Shown here piece after piece: positions 9,271 through 17,671 of a stretch of DNA of 48,828 nucleotides; within the stretch, counting starts at the first letter, position 1, and each line of letters starts with the position of its first letter. The notes under the pieces are model-generated. The model had not been told where the DNA came from. It saw only the letters and a list, made by a program, of their open reading frames with translations, and did not search any database. Source of the DNA: Candidatus Dormiibacterota bacterium (GTDB taxonomy: Bacteria > Vulcanimicrobiota > Vulcanimicrobiia > Vulcanimicrobiales > Vulcanimicrobiaceae); contig DATKQG010000024.1 of the NCBI GenBank assembly GCA_035532835.1, positions 1 through 48,828 of the forward strand, given 5' to 3'. Made by a program: the position numbers and the translations under genes.

Positions 9271-9986
9271 GCTCTCGCCGCCTGCGGTCGCATGAGCGCC
9301 ACCAAGATGGCCGAGATCGCAAAATAGAGGCCGACCAACGCGAAGAGGGTCGAGTCGCCGAGCCACCAGGTGAGGCCCAAGCCTTCCCCCGCCCAGAGCG
9401 TCCCCAGCGAAAGCAGCATGATGCCGACCGTGGCTTTGAGCGCGTTCTCCGGTACGCGCGAGAACGGTTTGTGCAGCGCGATCGCTGCGATCAACACCGC
9501 GATCAGCGCTACCGCGGCGCCGCCCGCCGCCCAGGCTATCGAGCCGTGGCGCGTGGCGGAGAAGGTCACCACGATCACCGCAACCTCCAATCCCTCGATA
9601 AAGACGCCTTGAAAGGCGGTCGCGAAGCCGAGATGACGCTCGCGATCGGCGCGCAAGCGCTGGACCTCGCGGTCGTAGTTTGCCTGCTCGTCGCGCAGCG
9701 CTTTGCGGCCGGAATAGCGCCATACCGCCTTACGCAACCAGCCGATGCCGTAGACGATGAGGAACGGTCCGACGAAGACTTCGATGCGATGCACCGACGA
9801 AATGTTCGCAAGTAAGGGCCCGAAGAGGGCCACGAGCACGCCCAGCGCGAGCGTTGCCCATAGCGTGCCGGTCAATGCCGCTCGCCAGCCCTGCGTGAAG
9901 CCGACGGCGAGTACGATGGTCGCCGCTTCGACGAACTCCACCGTCGATGCGACCGCGCTGGTTCCGGCTAGTACCCAAAGATTCAC
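9267..9986 (-). CDS. COG4280-like polytopic membrane protein
   Basis: A 239-residue membrane protein with about six hydrophobic segments and a charged cytoplasmic loop (about residues 85-115, rich in Arg/Glu). It resembles the uncharacterised family COG4280. Two similar acidic helices, VEFVEAATIVLAVGF near the N-terminus and GVFIEGLEVAVIVVTF after the loop, suggest an internally duplicated carrier. Paired Glu-rich helices occur in cation transporters such as Ftr1 and UPF0016, so ion transport is a possibility only. The GTG start at 9986 follows GGAGG and overlaps the stop of the phosphoesterase gene by GTGA. The same frame reads upstream to 10391 but that part is a shadow of the phosphoesterase. 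Confidence 0.8.
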   Translation of the reverse strand: MNLWVLAGTSAVASTVEFVEAATIVLAVGFTQGWRAALTGTLWATLALGVLVALFGPLLANISSVHRIEVFVGPFLIVYGIGWLRKAVWRYSGRKALRDEQANYDREVQRLRADRERHLGFATAFQGVFIEGLEVAVIVVTFSATRHGSIAWAAGGAAVALIAVLIAAIALHKPFSRVPENALKATVGIMLLSLGTLWAGEGLGLTWWLGDSTLFALVGLYFAISAILVALMRPQAARA

Positions 9987-12226
9987 AAGCGTCCTCCGAC
10001 GGCATGGGCGAGTATGTCGTTGAAAAGCGCGGGGTCGACATCGTCCGCATGGGCGAAATCGAGACGCTCGCTTTTCGATGCTCCGTATGCGGTGCGCGCG
10101 TTCGTTGCGCGAACGTCGATTTCCGGCGCGATCGCATCGAAAGCCCGGAGGTCCGGGCGCGCTGCGAACGCGGTATAGAGGGGTTCCGCGACCGTGTCGT
10201 ACACCGACATCGGCGCCATCCCGAGAACGATTTCGATCGTGCGCAATACCGACGCGGTGCTGTAGTCGGTATGGTGGACGCCGGGTGCGGCATACGGCGA
10301 AGCGACGTAGAGCGTCGTGCGCTGATCGTCGACGTGATCGGCCCCGTTCTGAGCGTCGTCTTCGATCGCGAAGATGGCGGTGGTGGCCCAATATGGCGAA
10401 TGCGAAACGGCCGCCACGATCTCTCCGAGCGCGTAGTCGTTCTGCGCGACGTAGGCCTGCGGCGTCAGCGCGCCCGGGCGCGTCCCTTCGGTATGATCGT
10501 TCGGTAACCGCACGATCTCAAGCTGCGGCAGATCGCCGCGCGCGACGTAGGCGTCGAATTCGCGCTTCCACAAGGCGTAGCGGGTTTGGTCCGATATCTG
10601 CAGATCGAACCCGGGATATTCTGGGTCGATGTGGCCGAGCAGCCCAGGCATGTGCGTGGTGACGACGGCGCTTGCGGATGTCGGATTCGTGACGAACTCG
10701 CCGTAATCGCGAAAGCTCACGTGCGCGCGTTGCGCGTCGTCCCACAGGTAGCCGTTATGCGGTACCGAAGCCGTGGCGCCGTCGTCAAAATCGTAGAGCG
10801 AGCGGCGGCGCGCGTACACCGATGGCCACATGCGCTCGAGATAGTCGTTCGCGAACGCCGCGGTCGACCAACTGTGGCCGTCGGCGCTCACCTGCGCATC
10901 GGCGAAGGTGCGATCGAAGATGCCGAATCGTTCGGCGAGCGCATGCTGATTCGGGGTGTTCGTTTTGCCGAACCACACTAAACTCGGGTCGCCGTCCGCG
11001 CGCGCGATGTCGCCGAGAACCTCGTCGTACGTGCGGTTTTCTTTGATGATGTAGATGACGTGCCGGATCGGGCCGTCGGGACGGATGATGGTGCGCTGCG
11101 GCGGCAGCCATTGCGGCTGCGCGTCGGCGAGCACCGTCGCGCTCTGGGCGAGGACGCGAGCGGTCACGTCGATGCTCCGTAGCGACCCGTCCAGGCTCGA
11201 GCCGACGTAGCCGGCCGAGTTGGGCGAAAACGGATCGAACTGCGGGTTGGCGGGGCTGCTCTCGCCTTTTGCGTCGACGACGTACAGATGCGTGCCCAGC
11301 GCGGCGACCCCGCTCGGATACCAGCCGGTAGGAATATAGTCGATTCGCTGCGGAGCGACCAGCGCGAAGGTTGCGACGGCGTTCTCTGCGCCCAGGCTGA
11401 TATAGAGCCGGCCATCCGCAATTGCGAGCGCGTTGGGCGATGCGCCGATGCCGCGAACGCGCTCGCCGCGCAATCCGACGGGCGTGACGGCGATCGTACG
11501 ATCGTCGGCGAGATCGATCGCGCGCACGCTATCGTCGTCGCTCTGCGCGACGTACAGCGTTCCCCCGCCGATGGCAAGCGCGCTCGGATGCATGCCGACG
11601 GGAAGGATCCGAACGCGACGGCTTGCGAGGTCGATACGTGCGAGCGCGTTGCTCCCGCGTAGGGCGACGTACAAGCGCTTGCCGTCGGCGGTGAATGCAG
11701 CATCGCTCGGGTGCGGCCCGACCGCTATCGTCGTAATGCGTTGCGTTGCGAGATCGGCCAGCGTTACGCTGCCGTTGCCGTCGTCCACGGTGGCAACGCG
11801 TGCCGTATTTCGAGCGATTGCGACGTTGGCGGGCCACGTCCGCGGGCCGATGGGAATCGCCCGATACGATCCGTCGGCCACATCGACGTCGTCGACGGCA
11901 TCGGTCCCGGCACCGGCGACCAGCACGTGCGTCGCGTCGAGCCAGGCCGGTTTTCCGAAGGCGCTCTTGAGCGCAACGACGCGGATGAGGCGTAGGCTCG
12001 TCGCATCGAGGATGCGCAGTGCGGGGGGGCCGTCGCCGGCCTCGACCACCGCGATTCGCGTCCCGTGCGGCGAAAGTGCAACACCCTGCGGAAAGAGTCC
12101 CAGGGATACGGCGGGGCCGCTCGGCGGCGTGATGCGCCACCCGGTCGGGAGCAGAACGGCTGTGACCGTTGTGGCTGCAACGACGCCCAATAGCAAGAAC
12201 ACGATAACGACGGATCGGCGGAGCAT
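9983..12226 (-). CDS. Beta-propeller/phosphoesterase fusion (YVTN-type repeats plus phospholipase C-like domain)
   Basis: A membrane-anchored extracytoplasmic protein of about 747 residues. One N-terminal helix (LRRSVVIVFLLLGVVAATTV) acts as signal anchor. About 300 residues of YVTN/YncE-like beta-propeller repeats follow, with repeated patterns such as GPHPSDAAFTADGKRLYVAL and GASPNALAIADGRLYISL. The C-terminal half is a PF04185-type phosphoesterase, recognisable from HVIYIIKENRTYDEVLGD, LPNDHTEG and AIEDDAQNGADHVDDQRT, the metal- and phosphate-binding segments of acid phosphatases and phospholipase C. The ATG at 12226 is my choice; a GTG at 12250 is an alternative and longer frames run into the divergent ilvE promoter. 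Substrate unknown. It leads an operon with two membrane proteins. Confidence 0.85.
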   Translation of the reverse strand: MLRRSVVIVFLLLGVVAATTVTAVLLPTGWRITPPSGPAVSLGLFPQGVALSPHGTRIAVVEAGDGPPALRILDATSLRLIRVVALKSAFGKPAWLDATHVLVAGAGTDAVDDVDVADGSYRAIPIGPRTWPANVAIARNTARVATVDDGNGSVTLADLATQRITTIAVGPHPSDAAFTADGKRLYVALRGSNALARIDLASRRVRILPVGMHPSALAIGGGTLYVAQSDDDSVRAIDLADDRTIAVTPVGLRGERVRGIGASPNALAIADGRLYISLGAENAVATFALVAPQRIDYIPTGWYPSGVAALGTHLYVVDAKGESSPANPQFDPFSPNSAGYVGSSLDGSLRSIDVTARVLAQSATVLADAQPQWLPPQRTIIRPDGPIRHVIYIIKENRTYDEVLGDIARADGDPSLVWFGKTNTPNQHALAERFGIFDRTFADAQVSADGHSWSTAAFANDYLERMWPSVYARRRSLYDFDDGATASVPHNGYLWDDAQRAHVSFRDYGEFVTNPTSASAVVTTHMPGLLGHIDPEYPGFDLQISDQTRYALWKREFDAYVARGDLPQLEIVRLPNDHTEGTRPGALTPQAYVAQNDYALGEIVAAVSHSPYWATTAIFAIEDDAQNGADHVDDQRTTLYVASPYAAPGVHHTDYSTASVLRTIEIVLGMAPMSVYDTVAEPLYTAFAARPDLRAFDAIAPEIDVRATNARTAYGASKSERLDFAHADDVDPALFNDILAHAVGGRL

Positions 12227-12326
12227 GGTACGGAGGTGCCACGAAGGCACGCCTGCAACCTTCGATGCTGCCTTGCGGCTCTTGGCGATCGCCGCACGCA
12301 CGCTAACGTCACGGAGAGTACTTGCT

Positions 12327-13265
12327 GTGGACTTATCATCGACCACCGTCTATTCCAACGGCCGCTTCTGTCGCTACGATGAGGCAAAGGTCGGGCTGCT
12401 CACGCACGGTCTGCAATACGGAACCGGATGCTTCGAAGGGATTCGCGGGTATTGGGTGCCGGAGGATCGCGAACTCTATCTCGTGCTGCTGCGCGAGCAC
12501 TACGAGCGGCTGCGCACCTCCGCGAAAATTCTGATGATGGAGTTGCCGCACACGACCGACGAACTGATCGACATCACGCTCGATCTGGCCGAACGCAATC
12601 ACTTCGAGACGGATATTTACATCCGCCCGTGCATCTTCAAGGCGGCCGAAGATATCGGCGTGCGCTTGCATAACGTGCCGGATTCGTTCGCGATGATTCC
12701 GATACCGTTCAAAAGCTATCTCGACCCGACGCGCGGGCTCGCGGTGTGCATCAGTTCGTGGCGCCGCGCCGACGATACGATGGCGCCGCCGCGCGCAAAG
12801 ATCACGGGCTTGTACGTCAACTCGGCGTTAGCCAAGAGCGAAGCGGTCGGGAACGGCTACGATGAGGCGATCCTGCTCTCGCACGACGGGCACGTCGCCG
12901 AGGGCTCGGCCGAGAACGTGTTCATCGTCCGGGACGGCAAGCTCTATACGCCGGACCCATCGCAGAACGTGCTCGAAGGCTGCACGCGCCGAGCGATCAT
13001 GACGATCGCGCAGGACGTGTTCGGCATCGAGGTGGTCGAGCGCGCGATCGATCGCGGCGAACTCTATGCGGCGCAAGAAATCTTCTTCACCGGTACCGCC
13101 GCGGGCATCGCCCACGTGACGTCGATCGATCGCCGCACCGTGGGCGATGGGACGATCGGTCCGATCGGCAAAAAACTCGGTGAGTATTACCTGCGCGTCG
13201 TCAACGGTAGGGAACCGGCCTACGCGCAGTGGCTCTCGCCGACGTACGCTAAGACGCGCGTTTAG
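12327..13265 (+). CDS. ilvE: Branched-chain amino acid aminotransferase
   Basis: A class IV PLP aminotransferase of 312 residues that interconverts valine, leucine and isoleucine with their 2-oxo acids in the cytoplasm. Visible family motifs are HGLQYGTGCFEGIRGY near the N-terminus, the PLP lysine Lys158 in RAKITGLYVNSALAKSEA, then NGYDEAILL, EGSAENVF and FFTGTAAGIAHV. Length matches bacterial IlvE (about 309). I chose the GTG at 12327, ten bases after GGAG; the frame stays open far upstream, but only as a shadow of the divergent phosphoesterase. It is a stand-alone gene with no other ilv or leu genes nearby. A D-amino-acid or ADC-lyase-type paralogue is much less likely given the motif set. 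Confidence 0.93.
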   Translation: MDLSSTTVYSNGRFCRYDEAKVGLLTHGLQYGTGCFEGIRGYWVPEDRELYLVLLREHYERLRTSAKILMMELPHTTDELIDITLDLAERNHFETDIYIRPCIFKAAEDIGVRLHNVPDSFAMIPIPFKSYLDPTRGLAVCISSWRRADDTMAPPRAKITGLYVNSALAKSEAVGNGYDEAILLSHDGHVAEGSAENVFIVRDGKLYTPDPSQNVLEGCTRRAIMTIAQDVFGIEVVERAIDRGELYAAQEIFFTGTAAGIAHVTSIDRRTVGDGTIGPIGKKLGEYYLRVVNGREPAYAQWLSPTYAKTRV

Positions 13266-13274
13266 CGCGCGCCG

Positions 13275-14297
13275 CTACTCCCCGCCGGCGGCGTCGAGGT
13301 CGGTGCCGCTGCGCCAGTAGCGAACGTCCGACGGCACGTGCGCGCTCGCGGAATCGCCAACCGTGTCGCCGACGGCGAACGTGTCGATGCCGACGGTGGC
13401 CCTCCACGCGGCTAGCCGCTGTTCGTCGCGATACGCATCGCTCGAGAGGCGATGAAAAAACGTGCGTCCGATGCCGCGCGACGGTAAGCCGGTCGTATAA
13501 ACCGCGATCACGTACGGCGCCTGCGAGGCGTAGACGATGCCGACGTCGTCGAGGGTATCGAAAAAGCTGCCGGTCTTATGCGCGATCGGCACGTCGTCGG
13601 GGAGCGGTTCGGGGAGCAGGGTGTTGTACTGGTCTTGCTCGAGAATCGAGATCATCTCGCCCGAGGCCCACGCATCGACCAGACGCCGTTTCGCCATCAA
13701 CTCGAGAAGGCGGACCATGTCGCTGGGCGAGGAGCGGAGTTCCTGGCGCACGTTCCAGCTCGTGGTGCGAACGTCGCTGGTCAACACTGTGTGACGCAGG
13801 CCGAGTTCGCGCATCGTGCGGTTGATTCGTTGCCGTCCGACCAAGCGAATGAGCATGTTGGTGGCCGTATTGTCGCTGATGTCGATCATCTTTTCGAGCA
13901 GCTCGGATACCGGATACGTCGTGCCGACCGGCAGATCGCACAGCTCGCCCGAGCCATAATCCTTATCGCTCGCCAAGAGCGTCACGTGCCGCTGCAAATT
14001 GAATCGCCCGGCTTCGAGTTGTTTGAAGACCTCGATCATGACCGGAATCTTGATCGTCGAAGCGGCGGGCATACTGCGGCTCTGATTGTAACCGGCGCTA
14101 TAACCGGTCGAGAGATCCATCACTTCGACGGCGCTGGAAGCGGGCAAGCGTGCCGCAAGGGTACGTACATCCGCTCGTAACTCGGCTAGTGGTTGCGGGA
14201 CGGCGTAAGCGCGCGCAACCCCCATACTCGAAGCGAGCAGCGATGCAACGGCGGCGAGTATCGCACAACAGCGACGCAGACCCGATGTATCGTTCAC
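13275..14297 (-). CDS. Class A beta-lactamase-like exported serine hydrolase without the usual deacylation glutamate
   Basis: Exported protein of 340 residues with a Sec-type signal peptide (hydrophobic stretch about residues 11-28, ending VARAYA). It has the active-site triad motifs of penicillin-recognising enzymes: SxxK as Ser80-Lys83 (STIKIPV), SDN at 141-143, and KTG at 241-243. The omega-loop Glu-x-x-Leu-Asn of true class A beta-lactamases is not visible; at the position 34 residues after SDN there is an Arg. It may therefore be a peptidase or penicillin-binding enzyme rather than an efficient beta-lactamase. The GTG start at 14297 is picked for the signal peptide; the frame to 14552 overlaps the transporter gene. 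It is convergent with ilvE, with 9 bases between stop codons. Confidence 0.82.
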   Translation of the reverse strand: MNDTSGLRRCCAILAAVASLLASSMGVARAYAVPQPLAELRADVRTLAARLPASSAVEVMDLSTGYSAGYNQSRSMPAASTIKIPVMIEVFKQLEAGRFNLQRHVTLLASDKDYGSGELCDLPVGTTYPVSELLEKMIDISDNTATNMLIRLVGRQRINRTMRELGLRHTVLTSDVRTTSWNVRQELRSSPSDMVRLLELMAKRRLVDAWASGEMISILEQDQYNTLLPEPLPDDVPIAHKTGSFFDTLDDVGIVYASQAPYVIAVYTTGLPSRGIGRTFFHRLSSDAYRDEQRLAAWRATVGIDTFAVGDTVGDSASAHVPSDVRYWRSGTDLDAAGGE

Positions 14298-14307
14298 GTT
14301 GCGACGT

Positions 14308-14313
14308 ATTGTA
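14308..14313 (-). promoter_or_regulatory. Candidate -10 box of the serine hydrolase gene
   Basis: On the minus strand the hexamer TACAAT ends 10 bases before the GTG start at 14297, in a locally AT-richer stretch between the hydrolase and the nucleoside transporter permease. A clear -35 partner is not visible (the best is TAGGAC at 18-bp spacing). If used, transcription would begin within a few bases of the start codon, giving a nearly leaderless mRNA. Confidence 0.35.
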
Positions 14314-14356
14314 GCAAAGATAGAGTCGAAAGTCCTAGGTATCGAAAATAATTCTC

Positions 14357-15214
14357 TTAGTACGGGACGCCGTCTGCTTTCGGCGGGCGCACTTTGCCCG
14401 TGATACCCGCTAGCGCGATCAATGCCGCGACGTATGGAAGTGCGGACATCGCGCTTGGCGGAAGCCACGCGATGCGCCCTTCGAGGACGAACTGCAACGC
14501 TTCGAAGAGTCCGAACACCAGCGCCGCGCCCGTCGCACCTAGCGGCGTCCAACGTCCGAAGATCACCGCCGCCAGCGCGATGAAGCCGCGACCGGCGGTC
14601 ATCCCCTCGGAGTAGAGGTTGAGCTCTCCGATCGAGAGGAACGCGCCGCCCAACCCGGCGAGTGCGCCGCTGAGCACCACCGCGTACGTGCGCAGCAGCA
14701 GCGGATTGAGCCCGGCCGACGTCACGGCAAACGGATTCTCTCCGCAGGCTCGCACGCGCAGCCCCCAGGGCGTGCGATAGAGCACCACGTGCAACGCTCC
14801 GGCGAGGGCGAACGCGAGGACGACGAGGATCCAGTAGTTCGATCCCAGCGCGTGCACTTGAACGCTTGCGCCCGGTTGATTGAAGAGCAGAACGAGCCCG
14901 TACGCGGCGCCGCCGGTACAGATGAGGTTGATGCCCATACCGGCGACGATTTGATCGACTTTGAAACGCGTCGCCGCGAGGGCGAGGATGTATCCGAACG
15001 CGGCGCCCGCCGCTACGCCGGCGATCAACCCGAGGGCCGGGCTGCCCGTCGCGTACGATACGATGACCGCGAAGAACGCGCCGGCTACCATCATGCCCTC
15101 CAGGCCGATGTTGATGACGCCCGACCGCTCCGATATCACGCCGCCCAGCGCCGCAAAGATGATTGGCGTCGCTTTGATGAGCGTGAGAACGATGAGCGTT
15201 ATCGCGAGGGTCAT
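14357..15214 (-). CDS. Nucleoside-type ABC transporter permease 2 (NupQ/YufQ-like)
   Basis: Integral membrane permease of 285 residues from the BPD_transp_2 family. Signature segments are ISERSGVINIGLEGMMVAGA near the N-terminus and RACGENPFAVTSAGLNP in the middle; the latter resembles the coupling region that touches the ATPase. About eight hydrophobic helices are visible. The gene is the last of a four-gene set with a BMP-type lipoprotein, a double ATPase and a second permease, the arrangement of guanosine/nucleoside importers. The ATG at 15214 follows GGGAG at good spacing; the longer TTG frame to 15235 overlaps the preceding permease. Confidence 0.9.
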   Translation of the reverse strand: MTLAITLIVLTLIKATPIIFAALGGVISERSGVINIGLEGMMVAGAFFAVIVSYATGSPALGLIAGVAAGAAFGYILALAATRFKVDQIVAGMGINLICTGGAAYGLVLLFNQPGASVQVHALGSNYWILVVLAFALAGALHVVLYRTPWGLRVRACGENPFAVTSAGLNPLLLRTYAVVLSGALAGLGGAFLSIGELNLYSEGMTAGRGFIALAAVIFGRWTPLGATGAALVFGLFEALQFVLEGRIAWLPPSAMSALPYVAALIALAGITGKVRPPKADGVPY

Positions 15215-15227
15215 AGCGCGGCTCCCA

Positions 15228-16247
15228 TCAAGCAACCTCGGTGCCCGCGGCGACGTAACGACGCGCGGCGAGGACGAGAATAATCAAACCTTCGATCACA
15301 TGGATCGCATCCTTGGGAACTTGCGCGCTTGCCTGCATGGCAAGGCCGCCCGCTTCGAGGATGCCGAAACCGAACGCCGCGACGCACACCCACAGCGGGT
15401 TCAAATCGCCGACGAGCGCGACCGCGATCGCCGTGAATCCATAACCGGGCGAGAGCTGCGTGTTGAATCGATGCAGCTCGCCGGTGACGATAACCGCACC
15501 GCCGACGCCCGCGATCGCGCCCGAGAGCGCGAGCGAGAGCCACGTGAGGCGGCGGAGATCGACGCCGCTGCGGCGCGCGGCTTCGGGGGCTTCGCCGACG
15601 GCGCGCAGATCGTAACCAAATACCGTGCGCGTGAAAACGAACTGCAGCACCACCGCAATCGCCAGCGCAACCACGAGTCCGATCGAGAGACGCGTATGCG
15701 GCAGCAGCGTGGGCAGCCAGTACTGTGGTGCGAGCCACGCGGTCTCGGCGCCGCTCGCCACCGGCCCCTTCAGCGGCCCGCTCACCAGATCGAGCGCGAG
15801 AAATGCGGCGACGAAATTGAGCATGAGCGTTGCGATGATCTCGCTCGCTCCAAAGCGCGCCTTCATCCAGCCTGCGATGCCGCCCCAGATGCCGCCGCCG
15901 ACCGCTCCGAGCAGCAGTAGCAGCGTGATTTCGATCGCCGGCGGAAGCGAGATCGCCGCACCGACCGCGCCCGCGAAGAGGCCGCCCATCAGCAGTTGCC
16001 CCTCCGCGCCGATGTTGAACAGCCCTGCCCGAAACGCAAGCGTGATGCCGAGCGCGGGAAAGAGCAGCGAGGTGGTGGCCACGAGCGTTTCGCCGAGTTC
16101 GTTGCGCCCGCCGAGCGCCCCCAAGAACAGCGCCGAGAATCCGTCGATCGGGCTGGTCCCCGCGACGACCATCGCGAGTGACATGAGGACGACGATCAGC
16201 AGTATCGCACCCAGCGGACCGGAGAGCGTTGAAAGCGTCCGCTTCAT
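15228..16247 (-). CDS. Nucleoside-type ABC transporter permease 1 (NupP/YufP-like)
   Basis: The larger of two permeases, 339 residues. The helices carry GITLAFRAGLFNIGAEGQLLMG, the paired counterpart of the NIGLEG motif in the second permease, and LRAVGEAPEAARRSGVD in the ATPase-facing loop. It forms a heterodimeric channel with the 14357-15214 product. Its start overlaps the end of the ATPase gene by four bases (ATGA, 16244-16247), showing coupled translation. Confidence 0.9.
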   Translation of the reverse strand: MKRTLSTLSGPLGAILLIVVLMSLAMVVAGTSPIDGFSALFLGALGGRNELGETLVATTSLLFPALGITLAFRAGLFNIGAEGQLLMGGLFAGAVGAAISLPPAIEITLLLLLGAVGGGIWGGIAGWMKARFGASEIIATLMLNFVAAFLALDLVSGPLKGPVASGAETAWLAPQYWLPTLLPHTRLSIGLVVALAIAVVLQFVFTRTVFGYDLRAVGEAPEAARRSGVDLRRLTWLSLALSGAIAGVGGAVIVTGELHRFNTQLSPGYGFTAIAVALVGDLNPLWVCVAAFGFGILEAGGLAMQASAQVPKDAIHVIEGLIILVLAARRYVAAGTEVA

Positions 16248-17671
16248 GCGATGCCCGCCATCAGGCGTCCGATCTGCGCTCGCTCGACCGCCTTCCGCTC
16301 GAACGCACCGACGATCGCACCGCGATACATCACGAGAATGCGATCCGCGAGCGAAAGAATCTCATCGAGTTCGAACGAGATGAGCAAGACCGCCGCGCCT
16401 TCGTTGCGCGCCTGCATCAAACGCGACTGCACGAGCGCGCTCGCGCCGACGTCGATACCGCGCGTCGGATTGTAGGCAACGATCAGGCTCGGCGCGTCGA
16501 TGAGCGCGCGTCCCACCACGACCTTCTGCTGGTTGCCGCCGGAGAGATGCTTTACCGTGGCGTCGAGCGACGGCGTACGAACGTCGTACCGCTCGACGAT
16601 TTGCTGCGCGTCTTCGCGAGCGTGGATGCGATCGATGAGCATTCCGCGGCGCGAACGCGCTCGATACTGGCGGCCGAGAAGAGCGTTCTCTACGATCGAC
16701 CAATTCGGGACGAGCGCCTCCGCAAGCCGGTCCTGCGGAATAATTCCGATGCGCGCGCGGGGCGGCCGCTCGATGGTGCCCCGATAGGGAATGACTCCGG
16801 CGAGCGCGTCGGCGAGCGCGCTCTGCCCGTTGCCCTCGACACCCGCAATGCCGACGATCTCACCCGAGCGTACCTCGAACGTTGCGCCGCGCACGGCGCG
16901 TTCGTCTTCTCCGCCGTACAGTTCCGCAACGCGCAAACACGGTGCGTGCGTGGTAGCGGCGCGTGCCGCAACCGGCGGGAGGTCGCCGCCGACCATCGCT
17001 CGAGCGAGTTGCTCCCCGCTGGTTTGCGCGGCGAGCGTTCGCTCCACGATCGCACCGTGACGCATCACGCTGACGCGGTGCGCGTACGCCATCACTTCGG
17101 CGAGCTTGTGAGTGACGATCATGATTGCGGTGCCGCGCTGGGCCAAGGCGGTAACGGTAGCGAAGAAGCTGGCGATCTCGGCCGGCGCCAACGCTGCGGT
17201 CGGTTCATCCAATAAGAGGATGGCCGGTTCGCGATCGAGTTCGCGCAGTAATTCGACGCGCTGTTGGATGCCGACCGGCAATTCGTCGACGAACGCGTCG
17301 GGGTCGATCTCAAGCCCGTTGCGTTGCGCGAGCGCGATAACGTGCGCGTGCGCTGCTGTGGCGTCGATTCGCCAGCCGCGTAGCGGCTCGCGGCCGAGCA
17401 AGACGTTCTCCCAGACGCGCAACCGCCCCGCCAACTCGAAATGCTGGTGCACCAAACCGACTACGCCGCGGGCTTCGACGGTTCCACGATCGGGACGCAT
17501 TTCGCCGAACGCGATCGACGCGAGCGTCGATTTGCCGGCGCCGTTTTCGCCGACCAACGCGTGGATCTCACCGGGGAAGAGTTCCAGATCGACATCGTCG
17601 ACCGCGACCACTCCGGGATAGGTCTTGCGAATGCCGCGAAGCAGAAGAACGGGTTGCGCGGAGCCCTGCAT
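16244..17671 (-). CDS. Double-domain ABC ATPase of nucleoside importer (NupO/YufO-like)
   Basis: A 475-residue ATPase with two fused nucleotide-binding domains, as in sugar and nucleoside importers. Domain 1 has Walker A GENGAGKST (residues 41-49), a weak signature (ELPVGIQQR) and Walker B ILLLDEPTAAL. Domain 2 has a degenerate Walker A (GVEGNGQS) but a canonical signature, LSGGNQQK. This asymmetry is normal for the RbsA/NupO family. The ATG shares one base with the TGA of the BMP lipoprotein gene (TGATG), and its own stop overlaps the next permease, so the four genes form one operon. Confidence 0.92.
   Translation of the reverse strand: MQGSAQPVLLLRGIRKTYPGVVAVDDVDLELFPGEIHALVGENGAGKSTLASIAFGEMRPDRGTVEARGVVGLVHQHFELAGRLRVWENVLLGREPLRGWRIDATAAHAHVIALAQRNGLEIDPDAFVDELPVGIQQRVELLRELDREPAILLLDEPTAALAPAEIASFFATVTALAQRGTAIMIVTHKLAEVMAYAHRVSVMRHGAIVERTLAAQTSGEQLARAMVGGDLPPVAARAATTHAPCLRVAELYGGEDERAVRGATFEVRSGEIVGIAGVEGNGQSALADALAGVIPYRGTIERPPRARIGIIPQDRLAEALVPNWSIVENALLGRQYRARSRRGMLIDRIHAREDAQQIVERYDVRTPSLDATVKHLSGGNQQKVVVGRALIDAPSLIVAYNPTRGIDVGASALVQSRLMQARNEGAAVLLISFELDEILSLADRILVMYRGAIVGAFERKAVERAQIGRLMAGIA

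Noticed and set aside
10078-10662. Plus-strand Arg-rich frame inside the phosphoesterase gene
   Set aside because: Low-complexity Arg/Ser composition; the minus strand carries conserved propeller and phosphoesterase motifs throughout.
15391-15410. T-loop-like GGGTTCAAATC suggesting a tRNA
   Set aside because: It lies within the coding sequence of the NupP-like permease and no anticodon or D-arm folds around it.
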